Assembly: GCF_000695095.2 (NCBI RefSeq)
Contig: NZ_CP011454.1
Coordinates: 2,728,001 to 2,792,000 of the forward strand
Source of the DNA: Gemmatimonas phototrophica
GTDB taxonomy: Bacteria; Gemmatimonadota; Gemmatimonadetes; Gemmatimonadales; Gemmatimonadaceae
Direction: 5' to 3'
Length of the DNA stretch: 64,000 bases
Shown: positions 7,881 through 16,213 of the stretch, piece after piece
Numbering within the stretch: the first letter of the stretch is position 1
Layout: each line of letters begins with the position of its first letter
Position numbers and translations under genes: made by a program
The notes under the pieces: generated by a model
Database searches by the model: none
What the model was told of the DNA's origin: nothing
The model's input: only the letters and a program-made list of their open reading frames with translations

Positions 7881-9529
7881 CAGCGGGCACCACTCCGTGC
7901 ACGCGAACGCGCAGGACGCACGGTGGTCACCGTACTTTCGCGACCGTTGCGATCGACCGCCGTCACGAGCACACGCTCTGCGGCTGACGCGGTCGCGTCT
8001 CCAATGACGAGCGTGCTGTACGACGCCGGCAACACCCAGCTGCGCCACACGCCGTCGCGAAGTACCCGCACCGTGGTCCAGCGTGCGCGCGCCCCCGGCG
8101 TGATATGCACGATCTCTTCGTTCGACGCCGCATTCCGGTGTCGCGTTGCAACCGGTGCCGCAGGTGCGGTTTTGCCAAGCCACGGCGACGCCGGCACCAG
8201 CGCCGGTTCGGTATACAACTCCGCCACCAGCTTGTCGGCCAGCAGGGCTGCCTGCTGCGGTGCTGGTGGCTGTGTCAACACGCCCACGCTCACCGGTGAC
8301 CGCGCGCCCTGAGCGGGCATGAGTGAGCGCATGCTGAAAAAGATGTCGCCGGTGGCCCCCTGCCCGCGGGCCGTGGTGGCTCGTGTGGCGCGGATCTGAT
8401 TGTTCAGTTCATCGAGCGGCCACTCAGCCCCACCGCCGCCGGCGCGGCTGGAGTTATGCCCCGGCCACATATGGCGCCCCTTCACATTCTCTCCTATCCA
8501 CCAGTCGAGCAGCACCGGATAGCTTTGCGCGGGGCGCGCGATGGGCCAATACAGCTGCGGCGTGAAGTAATCCACCCACCCTTCGCGCAACCACTTTCGT
8601 GAGTCACCGGCCAGCTTTTCGTACGAGTCAAAGCCCTGCACACTGGCCGGGTAGCCCGGGCGCCAGATACCGAACGGACTGATGCCCACCTTCACCCACG
8701 GCTTGAGCGCCTTGGTGCGGCGGTACACCTGCTCCACGTAGCGATCCACATTGTCGCGACGCCAGTCGGAGAGGCCCAACATGCCCCCACGCGCCCGGTA
8801 GCGGGCATACGACCCGCTATCGGGGAATGGCACCTCGACCTTGTTGCTGTCCGTCTCCGGATAGGGGTAGAAGTAGTCATCCACGTGAATGCCATCCACG
8901 TCGTACCGGGCCACCACGTCGAGCGCCACCTTCACGGAATGCGCCAGCACCCCGGGCTCCCCCGGATCCATCCACAGATACTTGCCATACGACTTCACCC
9001 ACTGCGGGTGGGTCTTGACCATGTGCGTACGCGCGTTGCTTCCCGTCATGCTGGGGTGGCGGGCCCGATACGGATTGAACCACGCGTGCAATTCCAGACC
9101 ACGCGCATGCGCTTCCCGGACGGCAAAGGCCAGCGGATCGTAATACGGCTCCGGCGCGCGTCCCTCCACGCCGGTGAGGTACGACGACCACGGCTCCAGC
9201 TTGGAGGCATATAACGCGTCGCCGGCTGGTCGCACCTGCAGCAGCACCGCGTTCAGCCGGAGCTCCCGCGCGCGGTCCAGCAGCGCCAGCAACTCCGCCT
9301 GCTGTTGCCACGACGTCAGTCCGGGCTTGGAGGGCCAGTCGATGTTGGCCACACTGGCCACCCAGGCGCCGCGAAATTCGCGTGGAATGGTGGGCGGTTC
9401 GTTCGTCGCTGGGCTCAGCTGCGCATTGGCCGGTGCGGCGCTCAACAGCACCCCAAGGGTGAGAGCCGCGAGACGGCGCCCCGGCCAGGAAGCCGTCGGG
9501 CGAAACGCAATTCGAGAGAAAAGACTCAT
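7880..9529 (-). CDS. Exported glycoside hydrolase-like protein (GHL10 / DUF187, YngK-like)
   Basis: A 549-residue GHL10-family protein, with predicted TIM-barrel fold and proposed glycosidase activity on cell-wall or other polysaccharides. The N-terminus has a signal peptide (LAALTLGVLLSAAPANAQ). The family block EFRGAWVASVANIDWPSKPG follows, then LNAVLLQVRPAGDALY and GIHVDDYFYPYPETD, which holds likely barrel-end acidic residues. YFTPQLYWPI sits further on. The C-terminal 120 residues look like an added beta domain. It is the first gene of a coupled pair with the ABC-F gene. It starts 72 bases from a divergent amidase gene, so promoters for both must lie in that gap. Confidence 0.87.
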   Translation of the reverse strand: MSLFSRIAFRPTASWPGRRLAALTLGVLLSAAPANAQLSPATNEPPTIPREFRGAWVASVANIDWPSKPGLTSWQQQAELLALLDRARELRLNAVLLQVRPAGDALYASKLEPWSSYLTGVEGRAPEPYYDPLAFAVREAHARGLELHAWFNPYRARHPSMTGSNARTHMVKTHPQWVKSYGKYLWMDPGEPGVLAHSVKVALDVVARYDVDGIHVDDYFYPYPETDSNKVEVPFPDSGSYARYRARGGMLGLSDWRRDNVDRYVEQVYRRTKALKPWVKVGISPFGIWRPGYPASVQGFDSYEKLAGDSRKWLREGWVDYFTPQLYWPIARPAQSYPVLLDWWIGENVKGRHMWPGHNSSRAGGGGAEWPLDELNNQIRATRATTARGQGATGDIFFSMRSLMPAQGARSPVSVGVLTQPPAPQQAALLADKLVAELYTEPALVPASPWLGKTAPAAPVATRHRNAASNEEIVHITPGARARWTTVRVLRDGVWRSWVLPASYSTLVIGDATASAAERVLVTAVDRNGRESTVTTVRPARSRARSGAR

Positions 9530-9601
9530 GCGCTAAGGATAGCCACGGAATCGTACGGTGTCCCCCGTGACATTCCCGCCGTGGCGAGCGAACATTGCCT
9601 C

Positions 9602-11101
9602 ATGAGCCTTCCCCTCCCAGAGTATGACGCGCTCGATGGCCTGGCGCTGGCCGATCTCGTCCACCGGCGGGAGTTGACCGCCACCGAAATCACGGAAGCG
9701 GCGCTGGCCCGGGTGGCGACCCGGAATCCGGCGCTCAATGCCGTGGTAAGGCCACTCGACAGCCTGGCGCGACAGATGGCCACCCGCATTCCCGACGGCG
9801 CGCCATTCGCCGGCGTGCCCATGCTGATCAAGGACCTGATGGCCACGATTGCCGGGGTACCAACCAGCAACGGCACGCGCCCGCTGCAGCAGGTCACCCC
9901 GGCGCACGACAGCGAACTGGTGGCCCGGTATCGTCGGGGGGGCGCGGTATTTGTGGGCAAGTCCAACACCCCGGAGTTGGGGATTACCCCCTTCACCGAA
10001 AGTGAGGCGCTGGGGCCGGCGCGAAATCCGTGGAACGTGGCGTACACCCCGGGTGGCTCCAGCGGGGGCAGTGGTGCTGCGGTAGCCGCCCGCATGGTGC
10101 CCATTGGACACGGCGGCGACGGCGGTGGCTCCATTCGTATTCCGGCCTCGTGCTGCGGCGTCTTTGGCCTCAAGCCCACTCGCGGCCGTGTGCCCACCGG
10201 CCCCGACTTCGGTGATTCATGGCGGGGGTTTGTGCAGGAGCACGTGATCACACGCAGCGTCCGTGATTCGGCTGCCATGCTTGATGTAACCGCCGGTGAA
10301 GACGCCGGCACCCCGGTGGCCTGCCCGGCTCAGGAGCGCCCCTATCTCGACGAGGTCACCCGCGAGCCGGGCGCGTTGCGCATTGGCATCAGCACGGCCC
10401 CGTTCTTTGGCAGCAGTGTGCACCAGGATTGTGTGGACGCGCTCGAAGACACCGCGCGCTTACTCGAGTCGTTGGGCCATCACGTGGAACGCGCAGAGCC
10501 CGTGGTGGACGGCGCACGTCTCGCCAAGGCGTTCCTCACCGTCGTGGCGGCCGAGTGTCGCGCGGATATTGAGTGGATGGGCGAACAGTTGCGGCGCGCC
10601 CCGCGCGCTGACGACGTGGAAGTGGCCACGTGGGCGTTGGGACTGGTGGGAGCGTCGTACAGTGCCAGTGAGTACGCCACGAGTGCGCGACTGTTGCAGA
10701 TGGCTGGCCGGACCTGTGGCGCCTTCTTCACACGCTACGATCTGCTTGTGACTCCCACGCTCGGCACCCCACCAATCCGGATTGGGGAGCTGCAACCCAC
10801 CGGTGCCGAACACGCCGCGTTAGCGATGTTTGGGCGCATGAAGCTAGGCGGTGTGCTCAAGCTGGCCGGACTGCTGGACGAAACGGCCAGGAAAGTCTTC
10901 GGCTTTATTCCGTTCACACCGTTGTTCAACGTGACCGGTCAGCCGGCCATGTCGGTGCCGTTGCATTGGAACAGCGCCGGTCTGCCCATTGGCACACAGT
11001 TCGTGGGCCGCTTTGGAGATGAAGCCACGCTGTTTCGGATAGCCGGACAATTGGAACGGGCGAGACCGTGGGCACAGCGTGTGCCTCCCGGTCTCGCCTA
11101 G
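9602..11101 (+). CDS. Amidase, amidase-signature family
   Basis: Hydrolase of the amidase signature family, acting on carboxamides; substrate unknown. The 499-residue product begins MSLPLPEYDALDGLALADLV. The catalytic triad is visible: K77 in MLIKDLM, the cis-serine S153 in GGSSGGSGAAV and nucleophile S177 in GGDGGGSIRIPASCCG. The spacings of 76 and 24 residues match the family. No signal peptide is seen. The upstream open frame extends 99 codons but overlaps the divergent GHL10 gene and lacks family character. The resemblance is to general amidases of the 6-aminohexanoate or GatA-like group; no GatB or GatC gene is nearby, so it is not tRNA amidotransferase. Confidence 0.92.
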   Translation: MSLPLPEYDALDGLALADLVHRRELTATEITEAALARVATRNPALNAVVRPLDSLARQMATRIPDGAPFAGVPMLIKDLMATIAGVPTSNGTRPLQQVTPAHDSELVARYRRGGAVFVGKSNTPELGITPFTESEALGPARNPWNVAYTPGGSSGGSGAAVAARMVPIGHGGDGGGSIRIPASCCGVFGLKPTRGRVPTGPDFGDSWRGFVQEHVITRSVRDSAAMLDVTAGEDAGTPVACPAQERPYLDEVTREPGALRIGISTAPFFGSSVHQDCVDALEDTARLLESLGHHVERAEPVVDGARLAKAFLTVVAAECRADIEWMGEQLRRAPRADDVEVATWALGLVGASYSASEYATSARLLQMAGRTCGAFFTRYDLLVTPTLGTPPIRIGELQPTGAEHAALAMFGRMKLGGVLKLAGLLDETARKVFGFIPFTPLFNVTGQPAMSVPLHWNSAGLPIGTQFVGRFGDEATLFRIAGQLERARPWAQRVPPGLA

Positions 11102-11115
11102 TCCCGTCCTCGCCG

Positions 11116-12384
11116 TTACTTCGCGCCGCTCACCCGCTTGGCATTCACCAGGCGGGCCACGCCACTCAACGTGGTCTGCGCGGCGTTCAGCCCAAGCCGG
11201 AAATCCGCGTCGGTAAACGTGGAGAAGAGATCGGTGGGCTGATGCCAATGCGGGTCCCACCCGCTCCCCACTTGCGTGCCCCGCTCATTCTCGCGCAACG
11301 AAACGGCAGCGATCAAATCCTGAAACGGACCGGAATCGGTGTTGGTCATATGCGGACCCACCTGCGCCGGATAGTCGGTGGCATACTTGGCGTTGGAGCC
11401 ATGAAGGAACCACGCCAACTCCGCCGACTGCTTCGCCATCTTCGAGTTCGACTGAAACTCAATATTCACATCGGCTTCGGGGCGCTGATTTTTGGGAATG
11501 GTGCCATCGGGGTTGGGCATGCCATGATCGAACATCATCATGTCGTGCTGGATCATCCCCAGCCACTTGGGCTCCGGATATTTCCCCGACCCCTTGGGCT
11601 CCTCGATGCCCTGCAGCTTGGCGCGCTGATCAACATAGGCCCGCGCACCATTGAGGCCGGTTTCTTCGTTGTTCCACAGCACGAAGCGAATGGAGCGCTC
11701 GGTCTGCACCGACGGATCGCTGAAAATGCGCGCGAGTTCCATCACGATAGCCGATCCTGATGCGTCGTCGTTGGCGGCCTCGCCCCAGCCAATGCCGTCC
11801 ATGTGGCCACCAATGATGTACATCTCGTCGGGACGCGTGGTCCCCACCTTGGTGCAGTACACTTCCTGACGCAGACCAGGGGTACTGGGCTCTGCATTCA
11901 GCGCGCGCAGTCGGGCGTCGGGCTGACGGAGGGAATCGTTGTTCACCCCCGTGCGAGTACGCACGCCCCGGGGCCGTCCACCGCCAGAGGCCACCGGCGG
12001 CCCCTGCGGCCGAGCACCTTGCTGTCCCGCCCCGCCCGGCCCGCCCGCCGGACGCGGCGCCGGTGGTGGCGGGTTGAACTCATAAGTGATGCGCTCGGTA
12101 TTGGTGCAGCCGTAGCTCCTGAGCTGCGCCTCAATCCAGTCCACCGCGTCACGGTTGCGCTTGGTACCCTGGCGCCGGTCCCCAAAGGCCGTGAGCCCCT
12201 TGATGGTGGCCTTGTAACGCTCGAGGTCGAGCTGCGACACCATCACTGCCACCGGGTCGGTGGAGTCCACGGCCAACCGCGGCGTGGGGAGCACATTCGA
12301 CTGTGCCTGCGCCGACTGCGCGGCCGACGTGATGAGAGCCAGCAGGATGGCCGGTGCAAGGCCGGCAGGGGTCGTTCGACGCAT
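11116..12384 (-). CDS. Exported M28 family zinc peptidase
   Basis: Aminopeptidase-like M28 enzyme with a di-zinc centre, probably periplasmic or secreted. The product is 422 residues. The start ATG at 12384 gives a signal peptide (GLAPAILLALITSAAQSAQAQ). Zinc ligands are apparent in IIGGHMDGIGWG (His), ANDDASGSA (bridging Asp), LWNNEETGLNG (catalytic Glu and ligand Glu), HDMMMFDHG (Asp) and WDPHWHQPTD (His). A Pro/Gly-rich insert of about 55 residues precedes the catalytic domain. The gene converges with the amidase gene, 14 bases between stops, and diverges from the DUF4097 gene. The open frame continues 141 codons upstream but without family similarity. Confidence 0.92.
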   Translation of the reverse strand: MRRTTPAGLAPAILLALITSAAQSAQAQSNVLPTPRLAVDSTDPVAVMVSQLDLERYKATIKGLTAFGDRRQGTKRNRDAVDWIEAQLRSYGCTNTERITYEFNPPPPAPRPAGGPGGAGQQGARPQGPPVASGGGRPRGVRTRTGVNNDSLRQPDARLRALNAEPSTPGLRQEVYCTKVGTTRPDEMYIIGGHMDGIGWGEAANDDASGSAIVMELARIFSDPSVQTERSIRFVLWNNEETGLNGARAYVDQRAKLQGIEEPKGSGKYPEPKWLGMIQHDMMMFDHGMPNPDGTIPKNQRPEADVNIEFQSNSKMAKQSAELAWFLHGSNAKYATDYPAQVGPHMTNTDSGPFQDLIAAVSLRENERGTQVGSGWDPHWHQPTDLFSTFTDADFRLGLNAAQTTLSGVARLVNAKRVSGAK

Positions 12385-12538
12385 GAAGCACGGGGCTGGA
12401 GGGCAATGACGCGGAACGCGGTCCATCGGGTATTCAAACCAAGCTGACGTATCAAACCGTCGAAGCGTTGATCTCTCCGAAACCTGCGTCAAAAACCGAC
12501 GTCCTGTCAGGGGACCGCTTCTACGTGAGGAAATGCCC

Positions 12539-13615
12539 ATGTCCCGCTTCTCCCGGTATCCCAACGCTCGCGCCGTGTCGATGGCCGCCCTCGTTGGGGC
12601 ATTGCTCCCGTCCTGTCTGACGGCACAATCCGACCGTCGCACCCTCGCCGGCGACTCGGTGGCACTGTTCAACGTGGCCGGTAGCGTGCGCATTGAACGT
12701 GGCAGCGGTCGCGATGTCACCGTTGACATCACACGCCGTGGCCGCGATGCCGACCGCCTCCGCATTGAGACCGGTACCGTGCGCGGAATCCCCACACTGC
12801 GCATCATCTACCCCGGCGAAGACATTGTGTACCGCGGTGGCGCGTCGCGCGGACGCTGGTCGCAGACAGAAATACGGGACGATGGCACCTGGGGTGGGCG
12901 TTGGTCCGGCGGTCGGCGCGTCAAGGTGAAATCGTCCGGCGATGGTCTTGAGGCGTGGGCCGACATTCGTGTCATGGTCCCGACCGGCCACGCGCTGGAG
13001 GCGCATCTGCTCGTGGGCGATATGACCGCCATCAATGTTGATGCCAACTTGGTGCTCGACGTGAGCGCGGCCGCCGTAATGGTAGACCGCACCGATGGCA
13101 GTCTCTCGGTGGATGCCGGGTCTGGTGGCGTCACGTTGCGCGATGTGCGGAGTACGCGCCTCACCGTGGACAACGGCAGCGGTGGCGTGAACATGCGGGA
13201 CGTACGCGGCGATCGCTGTACCTTCGACCTTGGCTCGGGAGCGGTGGACGGCACGAATGTTTCCTGCCAGAGCATGACGGTGGATGTAGGATCGGGGGGT
13301 GTTCGACTCACCGAAGCGTCAGCGCGCACGGTTAAGGTTGATGCCGGCAGTGGTGGCGTGTCCCTCGACCTGCGTACGGCGCCGAGCTCGGTAGAGGTAG
13401 ACGCCGGCTCCGGCCCCGTGACACTCTCGCTGCCGTCATCCATCGGGGCGACGCTGGACATCGACACCGGGAGCGGCGGCATCAGCACGGACTTCCCCAT
13501 TCGTACCGATCGGGTAGAACGCAACCGCCTGCGCGGGACCATTGGGAACGGCAACGCACAGATCCGCGTGGAAACCGGGTCTGGCGCCGTGCGGATTCGG
13601 CGTGGGGCCAACTGA
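12539..13615 (+). CDS. DUF4097 exported beta-helix protein
   Basis: A 358-residue DUF4097-type (putative adhesin) protein; role unknown, likely envelope-associated. A signal peptide (VSMAALVGALLPSCLTAQS) is followed by about 100 residues of mixed sequence. Then come about ten imperfect turns of roughly 20 residues each, carrying the pattern D-x-GSGG-V (for example DAGSGGVTL, DNGSGGVNM, DVGSGGVRL, DTGSGGIST). This repeat predicts a right-handed beta-solenoid with the turns facing one side. GTGAGG lies 8 bases before the ATG at 12539 and only 2 before the earlier ATG at 12533, which decides the start. No regulator or partner is adjacent; a repeat element follows. Confidence 0.85.
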   Translation: MSRFSRYPNARAVSMAALVGALLPSCLTAQSDRRTLAGDSVALFNVAGSVRIERGSGRDVTVDITRRGRDADRLRIETGTVRGIPTLRIIYPGEDIVYRGGASRGRWSQTEIRDDGTWGGRWSGGRRVKVKSSGDGLEAWADIRVMVPTGHALEAHLLVGDMTAINVDANLVLDVSAAAVMVDRTDGSLSVDAGSGGVTLRDVRSTRLTVDNGSGGVNMRDVRGDRCTFDLGSGAVDGTNVSCQSMTVDVGSGGVRLTEASARTVKVDAGSGGVSLDLRTAPSSVEVDAGSGPVTLSLPSSIGATLDIDTGSGGISTDFPIRTDRVERNRLRGTIGNGNAQIRVETGSGAVRIRRGAN

Positions 13616-13641
13616 GCATGGTGCGGCCTCCGGGCAGGGGA

Positions 13642-13763
13642 AACTGCCGGGAATGACAACAGCATGAGCTACCGCAAGACAACCGCATGACGGCGCGGGG
13701 TTACTCCGCAGTTCTCATGCTTTTGTCATGCGGTAGGTCATGCTGTTGTCCCGGCTCGCAGTT
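13642..13763. repeat. Palindromic dispersed repeat, copy 2
   Basis: Best-preserved copy of the element, in the gap between the DUF4097 and MATE genes. The left arm runs AACTGCCGGGAATGACAACA then GCATGA and ACCGCA. The right arm has TCATGC three times at 11-12-base intervals, then TGTTGTCCCGG and CGCAGTT. The two arms of about 50 bases are reverse complements with few mismatches, so the whole can fold as one long hairpin. No open frame lies inside it. Confidence 0.88.
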
Positions 13764-13796
13764 GCCGTCTCGCTCGTCCGCCACTAATTCCACTGC

Positions 13797-15200
13797 ATGG
13801 CCAATGCAAATGCCACCCCACACTGGTGGCAGGATGTCCGTGATGCCCTAAAGGGCACGCAGCACGACTACACCACCGGTTCCATTGGACGGGCAATCTT
13901 TCTGCTCGCCATTCCCATGGTGCTGGAGATGTTCATGGAGAGTCTGTTCGCACTCTCGGACGTCTTCTTTGTGGCGAGACTTGGCGCGGCCGCGGTCGCC
14001 ACGGTGGGGCTCACCGAGTCCATGATGATCGTGGTGTACACGCTGGCCATGGGGCTTGCCATTGCCGGCACTGCTCTCGTGGCGCGCCGTGTGGGCGAGA
14101 AGGATACCGACGGCGCCGCCCGAGCCGCCGTGCAGGCACTCTGGCTGGGGGCCACCGCTTCCGTTGTTCTCGGCGTGCTCGGGGCCTGGTTTGCCCCCGA
14201 GCTGCTGCAGCTCATGGGGGCGGCCCCCGATGTCCTGGCCACCGGCACCACCTTCACGCGCGTCATGCTTGGTGGCAGCGGCAGTGCCTTCCTGCTGTTC
14301 GTCATCAACGCCACCTTTCGCGGCGCCGGTGACGCCGCCGTGTCCATGCGCGTACTCTGGCTGGCCAACGCCATCAATATCGTGCTCGGCCCACTTCTCA
14401 TCTTCGGCGTTGGACCGTTTCCCGAGATGGGTGTAACCGGCGCCGCCGTGGCCACCACCATTGGACGCACCACCGGCTGTACGCTGGCGCTCTGGAAGCT
14501 CACCAACGGCAGTGGACGGCTGCGTGTGCGGGCACATCACCTGACGGTTGAACTCGACACCATTGGGCGTCTGCTGCAACTCAGCGTGAACGCGACCTTT
14601 CAAGTACTGGTAGGCAGCCTGTCGTGGATGGTGCTCATTCGTCTCATGGCCGGCTTTGGCAGCGCGGCCATGGCCGGGTATACCATTGCCGTCCGCATGG
14701 TCATGTTTGCGCTGTTACCCGCCTGGGGGCTTGGCAACGCCGCCGCCACCATGGTGGGGCAGGCCCTCGGTGCCCGCGACCCGGCGCGCGCCGAACAGGC
14801 GGTATGGCAGGCCGCCCGCTACAACGTGGCGTTTCTGGGATTGGTGGGGGTGGTATTCCTGACCGCCACGCCGTGGATCATTGGGGCCTTCACTACGGAA
14901 CCCGCCGTGCGCGATGTGGCGGTAAATGGCTTGCGGCTCATGGCCTGGGGCTTTCCGTTGTACGCATTCGGCATGGTCTTAACACAAGCGTTCAACGGGG
15001 CCGGCGACACCCGCACGCCTACGCGGATCAACATCGGAGTCTTCTGGTTGTTCGAACTTCCACTCGCCTGGGTGTTGGCCAAGCATTCGTCGCTTGGCCC
15101 GAGCGCCATCTTCGTGTCCGTGATGGTGTCGTACTCCGCCCTCGCCGCCGTGAGTGCCCTGCTCTTTCGGCGTGGGCACTGGAAGCTGCAACAGCTCTAG
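13797..15200 (+). CDS. MATE family efflux transporter (first)
   Basis: Cation-coupled multidrug and toxin extrusion transporter of the inner membrane. The product is 467 residues with about 12 hydrophobic segments in two homologous halves. The first half begins GSIGRAIFLLAIPMVLEMFMESLFALSDVFFV, the usual MATE opening. It continues with LGAAAVATVGLTES, and the equivalent half-repeat appears near LIRLMAGFGSAAMAGYTIAVR. The ATG at 13797 is the first in frame, 34 bases after the palindromic repeat. It converges with the lipoprotein gene at 15210. A second, divergent-sequence MATE gene lies at 16210. Substrates cannot be told from sequence. Confidence 0.92.
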   Translation: MANANATPHWWQDVRDALKGTQHDYTTGSIGRAIFLLAIPMVLEMFMESLFALSDVFFVARLGAAAVATVGLTESMMIVVYTLAMGLAIAGTALVARRVGEKDTDGAARAAVQALWLGATASVVLGVLGAWFAPELLQLMGAAPDVLATGTTFTRVMLGGSGSAFLLFVINATFRGAGDAAVSMRVLWLANAINIVLGPLLIFGVGPFPEMGVTGAAVATTIGRTTGCTLALWKLTNGSGRLRVRAHHLTVELDTIGRLLQLSVNATFQVLVGSLSWMVLIRLMAGFGSAAMAGYTIAVRMVMFALLPAWGLGNAAATMVGQALGARDPARAEQAVWQAARYNVAFLGLVGVVFLTATPWIIGAFTTEPAVRDVAVNGLRLMAWGFPLYAFGMVLTQAFNGAGDTRTPTRINIGVFWLFELPLAWVLAKHSSLGPSAIFVSVMVSYSALAAVSALLFRRGHWKLQQL

Positions 15201-15209
15201 CGCTCCCGG

Positions 15210-15749
15210 TCAGGGCGTTTTGAGCAGCTGACTCAGCGCGCCCTGATACCCAAACTCCCACGTGCTGCCGTAGCGGATATCGGCAATGCGCCACGTGGTT
15301 TGCGGCTTCACCAGCACGAGCGTATCGCTCCACATCACCGCGGGTTTCTGATCGGTGTTGGTGAAGGCCACGAGGACCAGTGCCGTGTCACCACGCATGG
15401 TCGTGGATTTCGCACTATACGTAGAGTGCCCTTCAAACAGACTGCTGAACGGGTTGCCGTCGGCCAACGGCGGCTTCTCAGTGGGCGCCGTCTTTGTGGC
15501 CGAGTCGCGCCGAGCGTAGGCGGCGCTCAGTTGGGTCGCCAGCGCCGGCACCAGATACGGCTCAATCGCCATGAGGGCGCGCGGTTCCGGCAGGTCGCGG
15601 ACCCCGCTGATTTCAAGCGTGACGTAGAACTGCATGGCCACATCGGCGGGCGTGGAATCCTCCGCTTTGGCACAGGCTGCCAGTAGCAAGGCGGTGCTCG
15701 CCGCTATTGCTGTGACGGCAACGCGGACACTACGCGGACGACGCATCAT
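15210..15749 (-). CDS. Putative lipoprotein of unknown function
   Basis: I do not recognise a characterised family. The 179-residue product has a type II signal, AIAASTALLLAACAKAED, with the lipid-anchored Cys in LLAAC. The mature part begins TPADVAMQFYVTLEISG, resembling the opening of DUF3828-type lipoproteins. It then has an Ala-rich helix and ends in a compact beta-rich region with WRIADIRYGSTWEF. The start ATG overlaps the stop of the upstream membrane-protein gene by 4 bases (ATGA). It therefore belongs to an operon with that gene and the second MATE exporter, suggesting an envelope role. Confidence 0.75.
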   Translation of the reverse strand: MMRRPRSVRVAVTAIAASTALLLAACAKAEDSTPADVAMQFYVTLEISGVRDLPEPRALMAIEPYLVPALATQLSAAYARRDSATKTAPTEKPPLADGNPFSSLFEGHSTYSAKSTTMRGDTALVLVAFTNTDQKPAVMWSDTLVLVKPQTTWRIADIRYGSTWEFGYQGALSQLLKTP

Positions 15750-16213
15750 ACCGTGAGTGGTCGGGAGGAGGATGGCGTGGCGGTCTCCGCCTCTCGCGCA
15801 CGGCCGCCCAGCCAGGCCCAGACCATGACCAGCAGCAGCGACACCACATGATACCACGCCGGGTACGTCGTCCAGGTCGCGACCGTGCCGGCAATGTTGA
15901 AGGCGAGCCCCAACCCGCCCAAAGCCATCGCGTGGCGCATGGGGTGGGCCGGCGCCATCCGCGCCGCCAGATACGATCCCAGCGTAGCATACAGTCCCAC
16001 GTACGCGACGGTGAGCACCAGGATGGTGACGCTGGAGGTGCTGCCGTCCGCGTTGAACAGCGAGGGTAGCGCCTTCTGAAGCGCCACATCGGTCCCAATG
16101 CTCATGAGCGCAATGAGGATGAAGCCGGTAAAGACGGCGAAAAAGCTGCGATACATGACCTGATGGGAAGTAAACGTCAGGGGGGAGTGTCCTGAAGCTG
16201 CGGCCGAAGTCAC
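15746..16213 (-). CDS. Small inner-membrane protein of unknown function
   Basis: A 155-residue protein with four hydrophobic segments: about FFAVFTGFILIALMSIGTDV, VTILVLTVAYVGLYATLGSYLAA, HAMALGGLGLAFNIAGTVAT and YHVVSLLLVMVWAWLGG. No family is recognised. The frame starts at GTG 16213, which overlaps the TGA of the MATE gene upstream (GTGA). An ATG at 16156 (MYRSFFAVF) is an alternative that would place the first membrane segment at the N-terminus. The stop overlaps the next gene by 4 bases. It is the middle gene of a three-gene coupled operon. Confidence 0.75.
   Translation of the reverse strand: MTSAAASGHSPLTFTSHQVMYRSFFAVFTGFILIALMSIGTDVALQKALPSLFNADGSTSSVTILVLTVAYVGLYATLGSYLAARMAPAHPMRHAMALGGLGLAFNIAGTVATWTTYPAWYHVVSLLLVMVWAWLGGRAREAETATPSSSRPLTV

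Noticed and set aside
6624-8312. A 562-codon open frame opposite the ABC-F gene
   Set aside because: Both ATPase domains on the other strand are intact; the antisense product has only composition bias.
9602-11101. Amidase as GatA of tRNA amidotransferase
   Set aside because: No gatB or gatC gene adjoins it, and the protein matches general amidases equally well.
12385-12807. A 141-residue N-terminal extension of the M28 peptidase
   Set aside because: It would bury the clear signal peptide and overlap the divergent DUF4097 gene.
13642-13763. A CRISPR array suggested by repeated TCATGC
   Set aside because: Units are 11-12 bases without spacers and sit in an inverted arrangement; no cas gene is near.
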